From Candidatus Woesearchaeota archaeon (GTDB taxonomy: Archaea; Nanobdellota; Nanobdellia; SCGC-AAA011-G17; JACPNG01), in assembly GCA_016185615.1 (NCBI GenBank), contig JACPNE010000006.1, positions 1 through 64,000 on the forward strand: a DNA stretch of 64,000 bases. Direction: 5' to 3'. Below, piece after piece: positions 36,462 to 46,108 of the stretch (position 1 is the first letter of the stretch; each line of letters begins with the position of its first letter). The notes under the pieces were generated by a model that was not told the DNA's origin, did not search any database, and worked only from the letters and a program-made list of their open reading frames with translations. The translations under genes and the position numbers were made by a program.

Positions 36462-37061
36462 GTGAATAAAATTATCTCTTCTATTCATGGAAATTTATGT
36501 GGCGATGGTTCTGTCTACCTCTATAAAGAAGCTAGAACATTAAAAGATATTAATAGATATAATAGAAAAAATCCAATAAGGATTAGATATGGAATAACAT
36601 ATACAAATAATCATAGAGAACTTATTCATATATTTAAGAATAATTTCAAGAAGTTATTCCCAGACATAAAATTTGATTGGTCTAGACAAAATGAAATAAA
36701 AATTAGAAATAAGAAAATAGTAAAATTTTTTCTAAATTTTGGAGAGTATGGGTCAAATAAATGGAGAATTCCTAACAATATAAAAAATGGGAGCAAATCA
36801 ATTAAAGTGGCTTGGTTAAGATCATTTTTCGATGATGAAGCAACTATAACCGGAAGGCGAATAATTGTAAGTAGCATTAATAAGGAAGGAGTACAAGAGA
36901 TTAGTTCTTTATTAGATAGCTTAAAGATAAAGAATAGGTTTGTACATTATTTGACAAAATCTAATATTGTTGTGTATGATATAAAAAGATATTACAAACT
37001 TATAGGATTTAATCATCGTTTAAAATTAAACAAACTTAAAAGAATTATTAACATATTCTGA
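36462..37061 (+). CDS. LAGLIDADG-like homing endonuclease
   Basis: IHGNLCGDGSV and VAWLRSFFDDEATI motifs; basic protein; GTG start. Confidence 0.7.
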   Translation: MNKIISSIHGNLCGDGSVYLYKEARTLKDINRYNRKNPIRIRYGITYTNNHRELIHIFKNNFKKLFPDIKFDWSRQNEIKIRNKKIVKFFLNFGEYGSNKWRIPNNIKNGSKSIKVAWLRSFFDDEATITGRRIIVSSINKEGVQEISSLLDSLKIKNRFVHYLTKSNIVVYDIKRYYKLIGFNHRLKLNKLKRIINIF

Positions 37062-37104
37062 GACAGCATAATTTTTAAAAGATGGACTGTTTTCTGAATT
37101 TTAT

Positions 37105-37228
37105 GCCCTAGTGGCTCAGCCTGGTAGAGCACAAGCTTAGTCTGCTCAAATCCTTGGTAAGAAACTTTTAATAGAAGTTTTATAAACCAAACAGGATGGG
37201 GTCGGGAGTTCAAATCTCCTCTAGGGCT
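37105..37228 (+). tRNA. tRNA-Thr(GGU) with two putative introns (37133-37149 and 37160-37192)
   Basis: Acceptor GCCCTAG/CTAGGGC, discriminator T; D GCTC/GAGC; T GGGAG-TTCAAAT-CTCCT; mature anticodon arm CATCC-TTGGTAA-GGATG only after removing both segments. Confidence 0.85.
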
Positions 37229-37234
37229 ATAAAA

Positions 37235-37684
37235 ATGGAATGCATACATTGCAACAAGTCAAGTAAAGATGACGATTTTATTTTTGAAACTAGATATTGG
37301 AAGGTTTCTCTAGCAGAAGATCATAGTTATCTGGGAAGATGCTATATCAACCTAAAAAGACATTCTGGAGATCTTGCTGAATTAAAACAAGAGGAATGGG
37401 ATGATTTTATAAAACTTGTAAAAAAATTAGAATCTGCTTTGAAAAAAGCATTTAATGCAACCATGTTTAACTGGACTTGTTTAATGAACAATGCATATCA
37501 AACTAATCCTCCAAACCCGCATGTTCATTGGCATTTTAGACCGAGATATAATCACAATGTTAAATTTTCCGGAGAGATATTTGAGGATATTGAATTCGGC
37601 TATCATTATAATCGTGATAGGAAAAAGATAACATCAAATGAAATAAACAGAAAAATTATTAATAAAATAAAAGAGAATTTATAA
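37235..37684 (+). CDS. HIT-like protein
   Basis: NPPNPHVHWHFRPRY; starts 6 nt after tRNA-Thr. Confidence 0.65.
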   Translation: MECIHCNKSSKDDDFIFETRYWKVSLAEDHSYLGRCYINLKRHSGDLAELKQEEWDDFIKLVKKLESALKKAFNATMFNWTCLMNNAYQTNPPNPHVHWHFRPRYNHNVKFSGEIFEDIEFGYHYNRDRKKITSNEINRKIINKIKENL

Positions 37685-37688
37685 TAAA

Positions 37689-37961
37689 ATGAAACTGACA
37701 TTACAGCAGATAATGGAAAGCTTGAATGAGTTAGAGGGCTGGGAATATTCTGATAATTTCATAACAAAAAAATTTGAGTTCAAGGATTTTACAAAATCCA
37801 TAAAGTTTGTAAATAAAGTGGCAAAATTAGCTGAGAAAGAGCAGCATCATCCTGATATCTCAATAGACTATAACATTGTTGTAATCAGATTGTCTACACA
37901 CAGTGAAAATGGGATTACAAATAAAGATATAAACTTAGCAAAGAATATTAATTCATTATGA
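37689..37961 (+). CDS. Pterin-4a-carbinolamine dehydratase
   Basis: ELEGWEYSDNFITKKFEFKDFTKSIKFVNKVAKLAEKEQHHPDISIDYN. Confidence 0.93.
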   Translation: MKLTLQQIMESLNELEGWEYSDNFITKKFEFKDFTKSIKFVNKVAKLAEKEQHHPDISIDYNIVVIRLSTHSENGITNKDINLAKNINSL

Positions 37962-38575
37962 AACTAATAATAATGGGTCCCCCAGGTTCTGGAAAAGGCT
38001 CGCAAGCTGAATTATTAGAAAATAAGCTTAATTTAAAACATATCCCTCTTGGAGAAATCCTAAGAGATGAAATAAGAAAAAATACAACTATAGGAAAAAA
38101 AGTAAAAAGAATTTCTAAAGGAAGCTTGGCCCCAGATTATGTTGTTGACAAATTAGTTAAAAAAATTATAAAAGGAAAAAATGATTTTATATTAGATGGA
38201 TATCCAAGACATTTAGCGCAAGCAAAATATCTGGATAAAATAACTAAGATTGATAAAGTATTTCTGTTAGATACTCCAAGTAATTTAATAATAAAAAGAT
38301 TGAGTAACAGAAGGGCATGTAAATGCGGAGAGACATATAATTTATTGACAAAGAAGCCGAAAAAAGATTCAATATGTGACAAAGACGGGGAAAAACTATA
38401 CCAAAGAGATGATGATACTCCAAAAATAATAAAAAAAAGAATAAAATTGTATAAAAAACAAACTATTCCAGTTATAAATTACTATAAAAAAAAGAAATTG
38501 TTGATAAAAATAGATTCATCAAAATCATTAAAACAAGTATTTAATGAGATAAAAAATAAACTATATAAACGATAA
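37958..38575 (+). CDS. adk: Adenylate kinase
   Basis: MGPPGSGKGSQAELL, DGYPRHLAQA, CKCGETYNLLTKKPKKDSICDKDG lid. Confidence 0.95.
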   Translation: MKLIIMGPPGSGKGSQAELLENKLNLKHIPLGEILRDEIRKNTTIGKKVKRISKGSLAPDYVVDKLVKKIIKGKNDFILDGYPRHLAQAKYLDKITKIDKVFLLDTPSNLIIKRLSNRRACKCGETYNLLTKKPKKDSICDKDGEKLYQRDDDTPKIIKKRIKLYKKQTIPVINYYKKKKLLIKIDSSKSLKQVFNEIKNKLYKR

Positions 38576-38590
38576 GTTTCTATTAATGCT

Positions 38591-39361
38591 ATGAACAAAA
38601 AGGGGCAGATATACATTCTAGCAGCATTAGTGTTGTCAATTGTAATTTTTAGTTTGTCCCAAACAATCAACAAATTTTATCAGGAAAGAATAGAAGATGA
38701 TTTTGAAAAATTATCATCTAATTATGAAAAAGAGGCTTCTAAATTAATAAATTCATTGATAAATACGGAAGGTGATATATTAGAGCCGTTTTCAAGATTT
38801 ACTTTATTATTCACATCATATTCAAAAGCTCAAAATCCTGATTTTGAATTAATATATTCATTGGATTATAATAAAGCAGTGCAGATAGGAAATTTTCTTA
38901 ACCAACAGATAATAGTTGATAACGGCACAGAATTTGAACAGGATTTGAATGTGTTAAATGGATGCTATGACAAGATTTCTGCTGTAATAAAATTCCAAGG
39001 ATTATCTTTTGATGCAGGCATTGACTTGGGGGAAGTAGAAGAATGTACATTAACGATTCCAACAACAAATAAGATATGGATACAAATAGGGGAATTTTGG
39101 TATCCATTTGAGATTATTCCGGGAAAACCACAAATAATGGTTGTTTCCAGATTAGAAGCCCAGGAACAAAGACAAGTATTTGTCGGAGGAGAAGGTTTTG
39201 TTAAAGAGGATACTGAAAGGCCTTTAATAGGAGAATCTTGTGATGATTTTACCTTGCCAGGAACATGCACTTTATCTGGATTGAATTGTTGCTGGGATGG
39301 ATCTAAATGTAGGAATGAGGGGCATCCAAAATGCGAAGAAGAAAAACAAAAAGACAAATGA
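38591..39361 (+). CDS. Membrane-anchored secreted protein of pilus cluster
   Basis: MNKKGQIYILAALVLSIVIFSLSQTI N-terminal TM; adjacent to pilins. Confidence 0.5.
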   Translation: MNKKGQIYILAALVLSIVIFSLSQTINKFYQERIEDDFEKLSSNYEKEASKLINSLINTEGDILEPFSRFTLLFTSYSKAQNPDFELIYSLDYNKAVQIGNFLNQQIIVDNGTEFEQDLNVLNGCYDKISAVIKFQGLSFDAGIDLGEVEECTLTIPTTNKIWIQIGEFWYPFEIIPGKPQIMVVSRLEAQEQRQVFVGGEGFVKEDTERPLIGESCDDFTLPGTCTLSGLNCCWDGSKCRNEGHPKCEEEKQKDK

Positions 39362-39783
39362 TGAAAAGTAAAAAAGGAGTTAGTGAAATAATAGCATGGA
39401 TTTTATTACTTGGATTTTCAGTTTCTTTGGCTGTTATAATATATAATTGGAGCAGGACACAGACAGAAGACTTGACACAATCAACTGTAAGCTTTGTTGA
39501 AGGAAAACTGGAATGCCAGGAGGTTTCAATAAACGTAGCCACTAATCCTGAATGTAACCAGTTAACAATAACAAACAGGGGAAAACTTAATATTGACCAA
39601 TTTGCAATAAGAACATTTACTGGAGATCAAGCGAGCTCATTAATTGAAGAGGGAGTTTTAACCCCAAAAAAATCAAAGATAGTTAATATACAGAATCCAG
39701 ATAAAATAGAAGTGATTCCAATTGTTGAAATAAACAATAAGATGATTGGTTGTAATGAAAAAAAGATATTTTATGAATGTTAA
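39358..39783 (+). CDS. Archaeal type IV pilin
   Basis: Class III signal KSKKGVSEIIAWILLLGFSVSLAVIIYNW. Confidence 0.8.
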   Translation: MMKSKKGVSEIIAWILLLGFSVSLAVIIYNWSRTQTEDLTQSTVSFVEGKLECQEVSINVATNPECNQLTITNRGKLNIDQFAIRTFTGDQASSLIEEGVLTPKKSKIVNIQNPDKIEVIPIVEINNKMIGCNEKKIFYEC

Positions 39784-40237
39784 AAAGAATAAGAAAGCAG
39801 TATCTAGTTTTGTAGCTACTGTTTTGCTAGTTGCATTTGTTGTAGCTTTGGTTCTATTAGTTATGTTATGGGGCAGGACTTATATTTTGGAGAGAGCCGC
39901 TAAAGAGGGGGCATTATCAGAGAAGCAGCTTGAATGTGAAAATTTGGATATTACTGTTGTAAACGCATTTCAGCAGGGAGATAATACATTAGTAACTATA
40001 AAAAATCAAAAAGATGTTCTAATAAATAAGTTTACTTTCAGATTAACTGGACAGGAAACAGATGTAAAAGAAAGTTTTGAAGCATTATCTGGGTTGGAAA
40101 TAAAACAGTATACATTACAATTAACATCAGATGAAGTTAAGGGGTTGGATAAAATAGATGTGATTCCTTGGTTGAAAGTAGCTCCAGGTTATTTTGTCCC
40201 ATGCTCCAAAAAACACGTCTTGGTTAGTATCTCTTGA
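39746..40237 (+). CDS. Archaeal type IV pilin
   Basis: KKNKKAVSSFVATVLLVAFVVALVLLVMLWG. Confidence 0.8.
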   Translation: MVVMKKRYFMNVKKNKKAVSSFVATVLLVAFVVALVLLVMLWGRTYILERAAKEGALSEKQLECENLDITVVNAFQQGDNTLVTIKNQKDVLINKFTFRLTGQETDVKESFEALSGLEIKQYTLQLTSDEVKGLDKIDVIPWLKVAPGYFVPCSKKHVLVSIS

Positions 40238-40272
40238 AAATATTTATATACTCATTAAAACTAAATCTAAAT

Positions 40273-40785
40273 ATGAGAAAAAGGGGAATTAAAGAGAGAA
40301 AGGGAGTTTCTCCTTTAATTGCTACAGTTCTAATCATCGGATTTACAGTAGTTCTAGCTGTCTTGGTAATCAACTGGGCGCTGCCTTTTGTGAGGGATTT
40401 GCAAGAGCAAACTGAAGAAAGTTCAAACATCCAAATAACATGTGCACAGGATGTTATTTTTTCTATAAGGGATGTATGTGATTCTGGAGCTAATCAAGTG
40501 AAATTAACAATCTCAAACGATGGAAATAAGGATATAGACAAATTCATTGGTAGATTTTTTAGAAGTGGTGATGATGTTGATCAGAAAGATATAGATTTCG
40601 ATTCAGGGGGCAATGGACTTGGGTCATTTGATATTGAATCCGATACAATATCAGTAACCTCAGAACCAATAAAAAATGTGGAATTAATTCCTGTTGTTAC
40701 AATAGGTGGGAAAGAAACCTCTTGTGTCAATAATATAAGAAAGTTCGGAGATATAGATTCTACTGGAATAAAAGCTTGTGGTTAA
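40273..40785 (+). CDS. Archaeal type IV pilin
   Basis: MRKRGIKERKGVSPLIATVLIIGFTVVLAVLVINWALPF; tatttatata box about 30 nt upstream. Confidence 0.85.
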   Translation: MRKRGIKERKGVSPLIATVLIIGFTVVLAVLVINWALPFVRDLQEQTEESSNIQITCAQDVIFSIRDVCDSGANQVKLTISNDGNKDIDKFIGRFFRSGDDVDQKDIDFDSGGNGLGSFDIESDTISVTSEPIKNVELIPVVTIGGKETSCVNNIRKFGDIDSTGIKACG

Positions 40786-40820
40786 TAAACTTTTTATATA
40801 CATAGTTTTATTGTTATAAC

Positions 40821-41339
40821 ATGAAAGGTCAGATCTGGATTTCTGCTGTATTATATAGTGCATTGGGAATTATTATTATAACAATAATCCTAAGTGCGGG
40901 ATTGCCTTTGATAAATAAAATAAGGGACAGAAACTTGGTTACACAAACAAAAGATATAATGCGTACTTTGGATGATAACATAAAGAAAGTTGCTAATGAG
41001 GGCCCTGGCTCCAAAAGATTTCTTTCTCCTTTGATTATAGATGGCGGAGAATTAATTATAGACGAGACTAATGAAAGATTATTGTGGAGTTTACAAACGA
41101 AAAATAAACTGGCAGAGCCGGATATTGTTTTCGATGAGGGTTCATTGAAATTATTTCTTAACAAAACCACAGTTGAAGATGAATTTCTTGTTAATTTAGA
41201 ATTGATTTACAAGGATGTGTATGATATCAAATTATCCTCGGAATTTGAAAATCCTTTTATTGGAGAATACAGCGTATCAATAGAAAATGAGGGCACATAT
41301 ACTAATTCAAAGCCAGTTATAGTTCTCACTATAAGGTAA
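40821..41339 (+). CDS. Pilus-associated membrane protein
   Basis: MKGQIWISAVLYSALGIIIITIILSAGLPLINKI N-terminal TM; tttttatata upstream. Confidence 0.55.
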   Translation: MKGQIWISAVLYSALGIIIITIILSAGLPLINKIRDRNLVTQTKDIMRTLDDNIKKVANEGPGSKRFLSPLIIDGGELIIDETNERLLWSLQTKNKLAEPDIVFDEGSLKLFLNKTTVEDEFLVNLELIYKDVYDIKLSSEFENPFIGEYSVSIENEGTYTNSKPVIVLTIR

Positions 41340-41389
41340 CCGATAAATATTTATATCTACAAGGCTGATTTTATTTAAAAGGGGTGTGT

Positions 41390-42967
41390 ATGTTAGATAT
41401 CTTTAAGAAAAAGCCAAAGATAGAAGAAAAAGAAAAATTATTGTTTAAGATAAATCCTTCTGAGAATATCACACAATTACCAGATGTAACTGATAGGGAA
41501 AGTTTTGATGTAAGATATCCACTAATCCCCCCATATTCTTATGCACATATTTTTTGGGACAAGCCGAATAATGAGATGGTTTATTTCGTTGAAGAGCCAA
41601 AATTAGATGATTCTGATAAAAGAACCCTCAATATTCTGGAGGACAGCTTAAAAGAATTAATTGATATCAGCTTCATAAATATAAAGGAAGAAGATGTAGT
41701 AATAGAATATCTTGAGAAAAATATAAAGATCTTGTTGAATGAGTTTGGAATGAGAATAACTGAAGATACATTACAAAGAATAATGTACTATATCTACAGG
41801 GATTTTGTTGGGTTAAATGAGATTGAACCGATAATGAAGGACTATTTTATAGAAGATATTGAATGTAACGGTTCTCAAACTCCTGTTTATCTTGTACATA
41901 GAAAATACAGAAATATGAGGACAAATATAGTTTTTTCAGATAATAAAAAATTAGCTGGTTTTGTTGAAAAATTAGCCCAGAAATCAGGAAAATATGTCTC
42001 TTATGCAAATCCGATACTAGATGGAATTCTGCCAGATAGCTCTAGGGTAAATGCTACTTACACCCAAGATATAAGCTCAAGAGGACCTACATTCAGCATA
42101 AGAAAATTTACAAAAGAACCTTGGACTCCAATTAAATTAATAGACTCCAGAACTGTATCTCCAGAAATTTTAGCATATCTATGGTTATTGGTTGAGTATG
42201 AAAATAATCTTATGGTTATAGGTGCAACAGCTTCTGGAAAAACATCTTTCCTTAATGCAATATCTTTTTTTATTCCACCACAAGCCAGGATTGTTAGTAT
42301 AGAAGACACCAGAGAATTACAATTAATACATGAGAACTGGCTTCCAAGTGTGGCTAGAGAAGGCGTTGGGTTAGCTTCTGGAAAACCCCATGGAGAAATA
42401 ACAATCTTTGAATTACTAAGAGAGAGTTTTAGACAGCGTCCGGATTATGTTATAGTTGGAGAGGTAAGAGGACAAGAAGCATTTGTATTATTCCAGGCAG
42501 CAGCTTCCGGACACCCTATGCTTAGCACAATGCATGCAGAAGATGTAGCAACAATGATAAGGCGTCTTGAAACCCCACCAATAAATTTGCCCCCATCATT
42601 GGTCCAATCATTAGATATTGTATGTGTAATGTCCCAGGCAAAAGTCGGAAAAAAAATGACAAGAAGACTAAGAGAGATTTCAGAAATAATTGATGTTAAT
42701 GCAACCAACTTTAGGATAAACACCCCTTTCTTATGGGACCCAAGACAAGACAAATTCTATTTTAAAACAAACAGCACAATTCTGGATAGAATATCTGTTA
42801 AACACGGAATATCAAGGGAACAATTGAATAATGAATTCAGGATAAGGACAAAACTACTTTGGGCAATGTATCAAAATAAGATATTTGGATTCAAGGAAGT
42901 ACAGGATATAATCAACATCTACTATAAAGCACCGGAACAAATACTAAAAAAATTTAATATAATATAA
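41390..42967 (+). CDS. Type II/IV secretion (VirB11/GspE-like) ATPase
   Basis: NLMVIGATASGKTSFLNAISFFIPPQARIVSIEDTREL, VGEVRGQEAFVLFQAAASGHPMLSTMHA. Confidence 0.95.
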   Translation: MLDIFKKKPKIEEKEKLLFKINPSENITQLPDVTDRESFDVRYPLIPPYSYAHIFWDKPNNEMVYFVEEPKLDDSDKRTLNILEDSLKELIDISFINIKEEDVVIEYLEKNIKILLNEFGMRITEDTLQRIMYYIYRDFVGLNEIEPIMKDYFIEDIECNGSQTPVYLVHRKYRNMRTNIVFSDNKKLAGFVEKLAQKSGKYVSYANPILDGILPDSSRVNATYTQDISSRGPTFSIRKFTKEPWTPIKLIDSRTVSPEILAYLWLLVEYENNLMVIGATASGKTSFLNAISFFIPPQARIVSIEDTRELQLIHENWLPSVAREGVGLASGKPHGEITIFELLRESFRQRPDYVIVGEVRGQEAFVLFQAAASGHPMLSTMHAEDVATMIRRLETPPINLPPSLVQSLDIVCVMSQAKVGKKMTRRLREISEIIDVNATNFRINTPFLWDPRQDKFYFKTNSTILDRISVKHGISREQLNNEFRIRTKLLWAMYQNKIFGFKEVQDIINIYYKAPEQILKKFNII

Positions 42968-42968
42968 A

Positions 42969-43196
42969 ATGACATTAGATAGAATAAAACAAGACGCACA
43001 GTTAATACTAGAATCCTTATACAGATATGAAACTCTTGAAAATAAGAAGAATCAAGAAAAGAACAAGAAAAAAATAAAAGAAATTGAAGATGAGCTATCA
43101 AATATAAGGGATTATATAATATCTTTTTCTTCTGAAATAAAATCAATGATAAGTGAAGAGAGGTTGAATATACAAAAAGATGAAAGAGGACCTTAA
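42969..43196 (+). CDS. Small coiled-coil protein of pilus cluster
   Basis: 75-aa charged helical ORF between ATPase and TadC-like gene. Confidence 0.4.
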   Translation: MTLDRIKQDAQLILESLYRYETLENKKNQEKNKKKIKEIEDELSNIRDYIISFSSEIKSMISEERLNIQKDERGP

Positions 43197-44484
43197 ACAA
43201 ACTGCCGCTTTAATAATAAAAACTGTAGATGAGATTGATATTCATAAAAATAATTTCATTAATGCAAAAAAGAGAATAAAAGAATTAGAAATCCAGTTAA
43301 ATACAAAACAAATAACTAAATCACAATTTAACTCAAATATTGATAGTATATCAAGGGGAAAGACAAAAGATCAATTTATCTTGAACTATGAGCAAAAAAT
43401 ATTGAGTTTATTTGATGACATTGAATCCAAGCTTACAGATATAACTTCATCAATCTCTAAAACACCCCAAATGAAAGATAATAAAGAGAAACAAAGCCAT
43501 TTCAATGATGAAATTATAAAAAATATTGATAAAACATATATAAAAGATTTAGTTAAAAAGAAAAAAAGAGGAGAAGAATTAGAAATTCCAGATTATATTT
43601 TATACAAAACAAAGAGATATGGATTTATTTCTAATTTTTTCATGGAGAAATTTACAAGATATTTAGTTATTAATTATGACAATTTATTTTTATCATTGTA
43701 TAAATCATTAAAATCTTCCGGAATTCCAATATTGTCAAAGACATATATAAGCATGATGTTGTTGTCTACATTATTATCATTTATATTATCATCAATACTC
43801 TTCTTTTTGATATTCCAATCTTTGTCTATAATTAGCATAATTAACTCATTATTATTGGGAATAATATTTTCATCTTCAATTTTAGTCTTCTTTTATTATT
43901 ATCCATCAATCGTTTCCAATAACAGAAGAAGAAAAATAAAAAATGATCTTCCTTTTGTTATTGTGCATATGTCGGCTATAGCCGGATCAGGTGCAAATCC
44001 AATCTCAATGTTTAATCTAATTTTGACTTCTGGAGAATTCAAAGGCGTTGAAGGAGAGATTAAGAAGATAGTAAACTATGTCAATCTTTTTGGATATAAT
44101 CTATCAACCTCATTGAAATTAGTTTCAACAACAACTCCATCAAAGGAATTTAGGGAGTTTTTGAATGGGTTAGTTACAAATATAGAGACAGGCGGAGACT
44201 TGGGACAATATCTAAATGCAAAAGCCAGTGATGCAATAACAACATATAAATTAGACAGAAAAAAATATGTAGATACATTATCAACTTATTCAGATGTTTA
44301 TACGGGGGTTTTGATAGCAGCCCCGTTATTATTCTTTGCTACATTAGCCATAATACAAGTTTTAGGGGGAGAAATATTTGGGATAACTGCCAAAACAATT
44401 GCAGTTATAGGGACATTTATTGTTATTCCCGTAATGAACATTGTTTATCTATTATTCATAAATATAATCCAGCCAGAAGTATGA
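43180..44484 (+). CDS. TadC/PilC-like type IV pilus platform protein
   Basis: Multi-TM; FVIVHMSAIAGSGANPISMFNLI. Confidence 0.75.
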   Translation: MKEDLKQTAALIIKTVDEIDIHKNNFINAKKRIKELEIQLNTKQITKSQFNSNIDSISRGKTKDQFILNYEQKILSLFDDIESKLTDITSSISKTPQMKDNKEKQSHFNDEIIKNIDKTYIKDLVKKKKRGEELEIPDYILYKTKRYGFISNFFMEKFTRYLVINYDNLFLSLYKSLKSSGIPILSKTYISMMLLSTLLSFILSSILFFLIFQSLSIISIINSLLLGIIFSSSILVFFYYYPSIVSNNRRRKIKNDLPFVIVHMSAIAGSGANPISMFNLILTSGEFKGVEGEIKKIVNYVNLFGYNLSTSLKLVSTTTPSKEFREFLNGLVTNIETGGDLGQYLNAKASDAITTYKLDRKKYVDTLSTYSDVYTGVLIAAPLLFFATLAIIQVLGGEIFGITAKTIAVIGTFIVIPVMNIVYLLFINIIQPEV

Positions 44485-45329
44485 TAAAATTTAAGAAGAA
44501 ATATTTATTTGGAATAATTTTGGGATTGATTTTGATAGTGCTTGATACAATCTATTTTTTAAGATCAAGATGGTTTTTTACTTTTTTGATTATTGCATTA
44601 AACATAGGATGGTCACAATTCTGGATAGACTTTTTTAGGGAGAATAAAAGACAGAAAGAAATAGAGTCCAGATTCCTACAATTTGTAAGAAGTTTAGTCA
44701 GCACTGTAAAATCCGGAGTATCAATCCCAAATTCAATAATACAAATAGCTGATGAAGAATATGGGGAGTTAACACCTTATGCAAAGAAACTAAAAAATCA
44801 AATAGAATGGGGCATTCCAATACAAGAAGCATTAATAAATTTTGGAAATGATACTAACAATCCAATTATAAAAAGAGCAATTTCAATAGTTATAGAAGCA
44901 GAAAGGTCTGGCGGAGAAATAGAAGAGGTTCTTGACTCAATAACAAATTCCGTATTAAACATAAAAAAAATGAAAGAAGAAAGGAAAGCAAGTGTATTCT
45001 CTCAAATAGTTCAGGGGTATATAGTATTTTTTGTATTTATCATAATCATGTTAGTATTACAATTATATTTATTTCCCCAAATCCAAGAGGTTGGATCATT
45101 AGGCGGATTAACAGGAGTTGATATCGCGGGAGGAGCAATGACTGGTTCTGGCGGAGAGCCCGTAAATCTAGATACAGTGTTTTTTAGTCTTATCCTAGTT
45201 CAGGGATTTTTTGCGGGAATAATGATTGGCAAATTTTCAGAAGGCACAATAAAGCAAGGATTTTTGCATTCCCTTATATTAATGACTTCAGCTGCTTTGA
45301 TAATTACGACAGCAAAAGGAGGAATATAA
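44481..45329 (+). CDS. TadC/PilC-like type IV pilus platform protein
   Basis: QFVRSLVSTVKSGVSIPNSIIQIADEEYGELTPYAKKLKNQIEWGIPIQEAL. Confidence 0.8.
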   Translation: MIKFKKKYLFGIILGLILIVLDTIYFLRSRWFFTFLIIALNIGWSQFWIDFFRENKRQKEIESRFLQFVRSLVSTVKSGVSIPNSIIQIADEEYGELTPYAKKLKNQIEWGIPIQEALINFGNDTNNPIIKRAISIVIEAERSGGEIEEVLDSITNSVLNIKKMKEERKASVFSQIVQGYIVFFVFIIIMLVLQLYLFPQIQEVGSLGGLTGVDIAGGAMTGSGGEPVNLDTVFFSLILVQGFFAGIMIGKFSEGTIKQGFLHSLILMTSAALIITTAKGGI

Positions 45330-46108
45330 TGAAAGGTGCTTCCCAAGTAGACTGGGCAATAAGTATGGGCTTATTTTTAATATATGTCCTAGGATTAATA
45401 GTATTTCTAAGGCCAGGATTACAGCCAGTACTTGAAAATGATCTATTATTATCAGTTGTAAAAAACAATTTGGAAAAGGATGTTAATGTAAAGATACAAA
45501 AAATACCCCTATTCATAAATATTTCAGATTATACAAAACAATCCCCCCCAAATTCAGGAGTATATAAAATAGAAGTTAATGATCCCCTGCCTTTTGAAGG
45601 CCAAGAGAGCGAATTTGCAATCCTTGACAATGAAAATAGATTTGTAAATTTTGATTTAACAGGAGATAAAAAATTAAGATTCGACGGAGAGGTTGTGACA
45701 AATAAAATGAACATCTTTTGGATATTATTCTTTGACAATAATACATACAATAATCAAAATCCTACACAAAGCGTTTCCATTAACAATGAAAAGAATTTCT
45801 CATATAGCTATGGGGTCACAGAAGAAATTAGGGGATTTTCATACAATAACTTATTAAATTTGGAACAAAATATTAGTAAACTAAAGCAAAATTGGAATTT
45901 TCCGATAGATAAAGACTTTTCCATATCCTTGATTAATACAACAAATAGCCAATATAATCAGACCAATATAATATTTTCATACAACCAAAAGGAGTCATTG
46001 CAGCAAACTGATGTCTATGTAAAAGAGTGGAAAAGCTGGATAATAAATGAAAAAGCGGAACTTTATGGAGTAATCTTAAATGTTAGGGTTGGTGAATTTG
46101 AACAATAA
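45329..46108 (+). CDS. Pilus-cluster membrane protein
   Basis: N-terminal TM; start overlaps stop of TadC gene. Confidence 0.5.
   Translation: MKGASQVDWAISMGLFLIYVLGLIVFLRPGLQPVLENDLLLSVVKNNLEKDVNVKIQKIPLFINISDYTKQSPPNSGVYKIEVNDPLPFEGQESEFAILDNENRFVNFDLTGDKKLRFDGEVVTNKMNIFWILFFDNNTYNNQNPTQSVSINNEKNFSYSYGVTEEIRGFSYNNLLNLEQNISKLKQNWNFPIDKDFSISLINTTNSQYNQTNIIFSYNQKESLQQTDVYVKEWKSWIINEKAELYGVILNVRVGEFEQ

Noticed and set aside
37013-37249. 78-aa minus-strand ORF with SPRGDLNSRP
   Set aside because: Antisense to tRNA-Thr(GGU); SRGDLNSRP-type peptides are a classic artefact of translating tRNA T-arms
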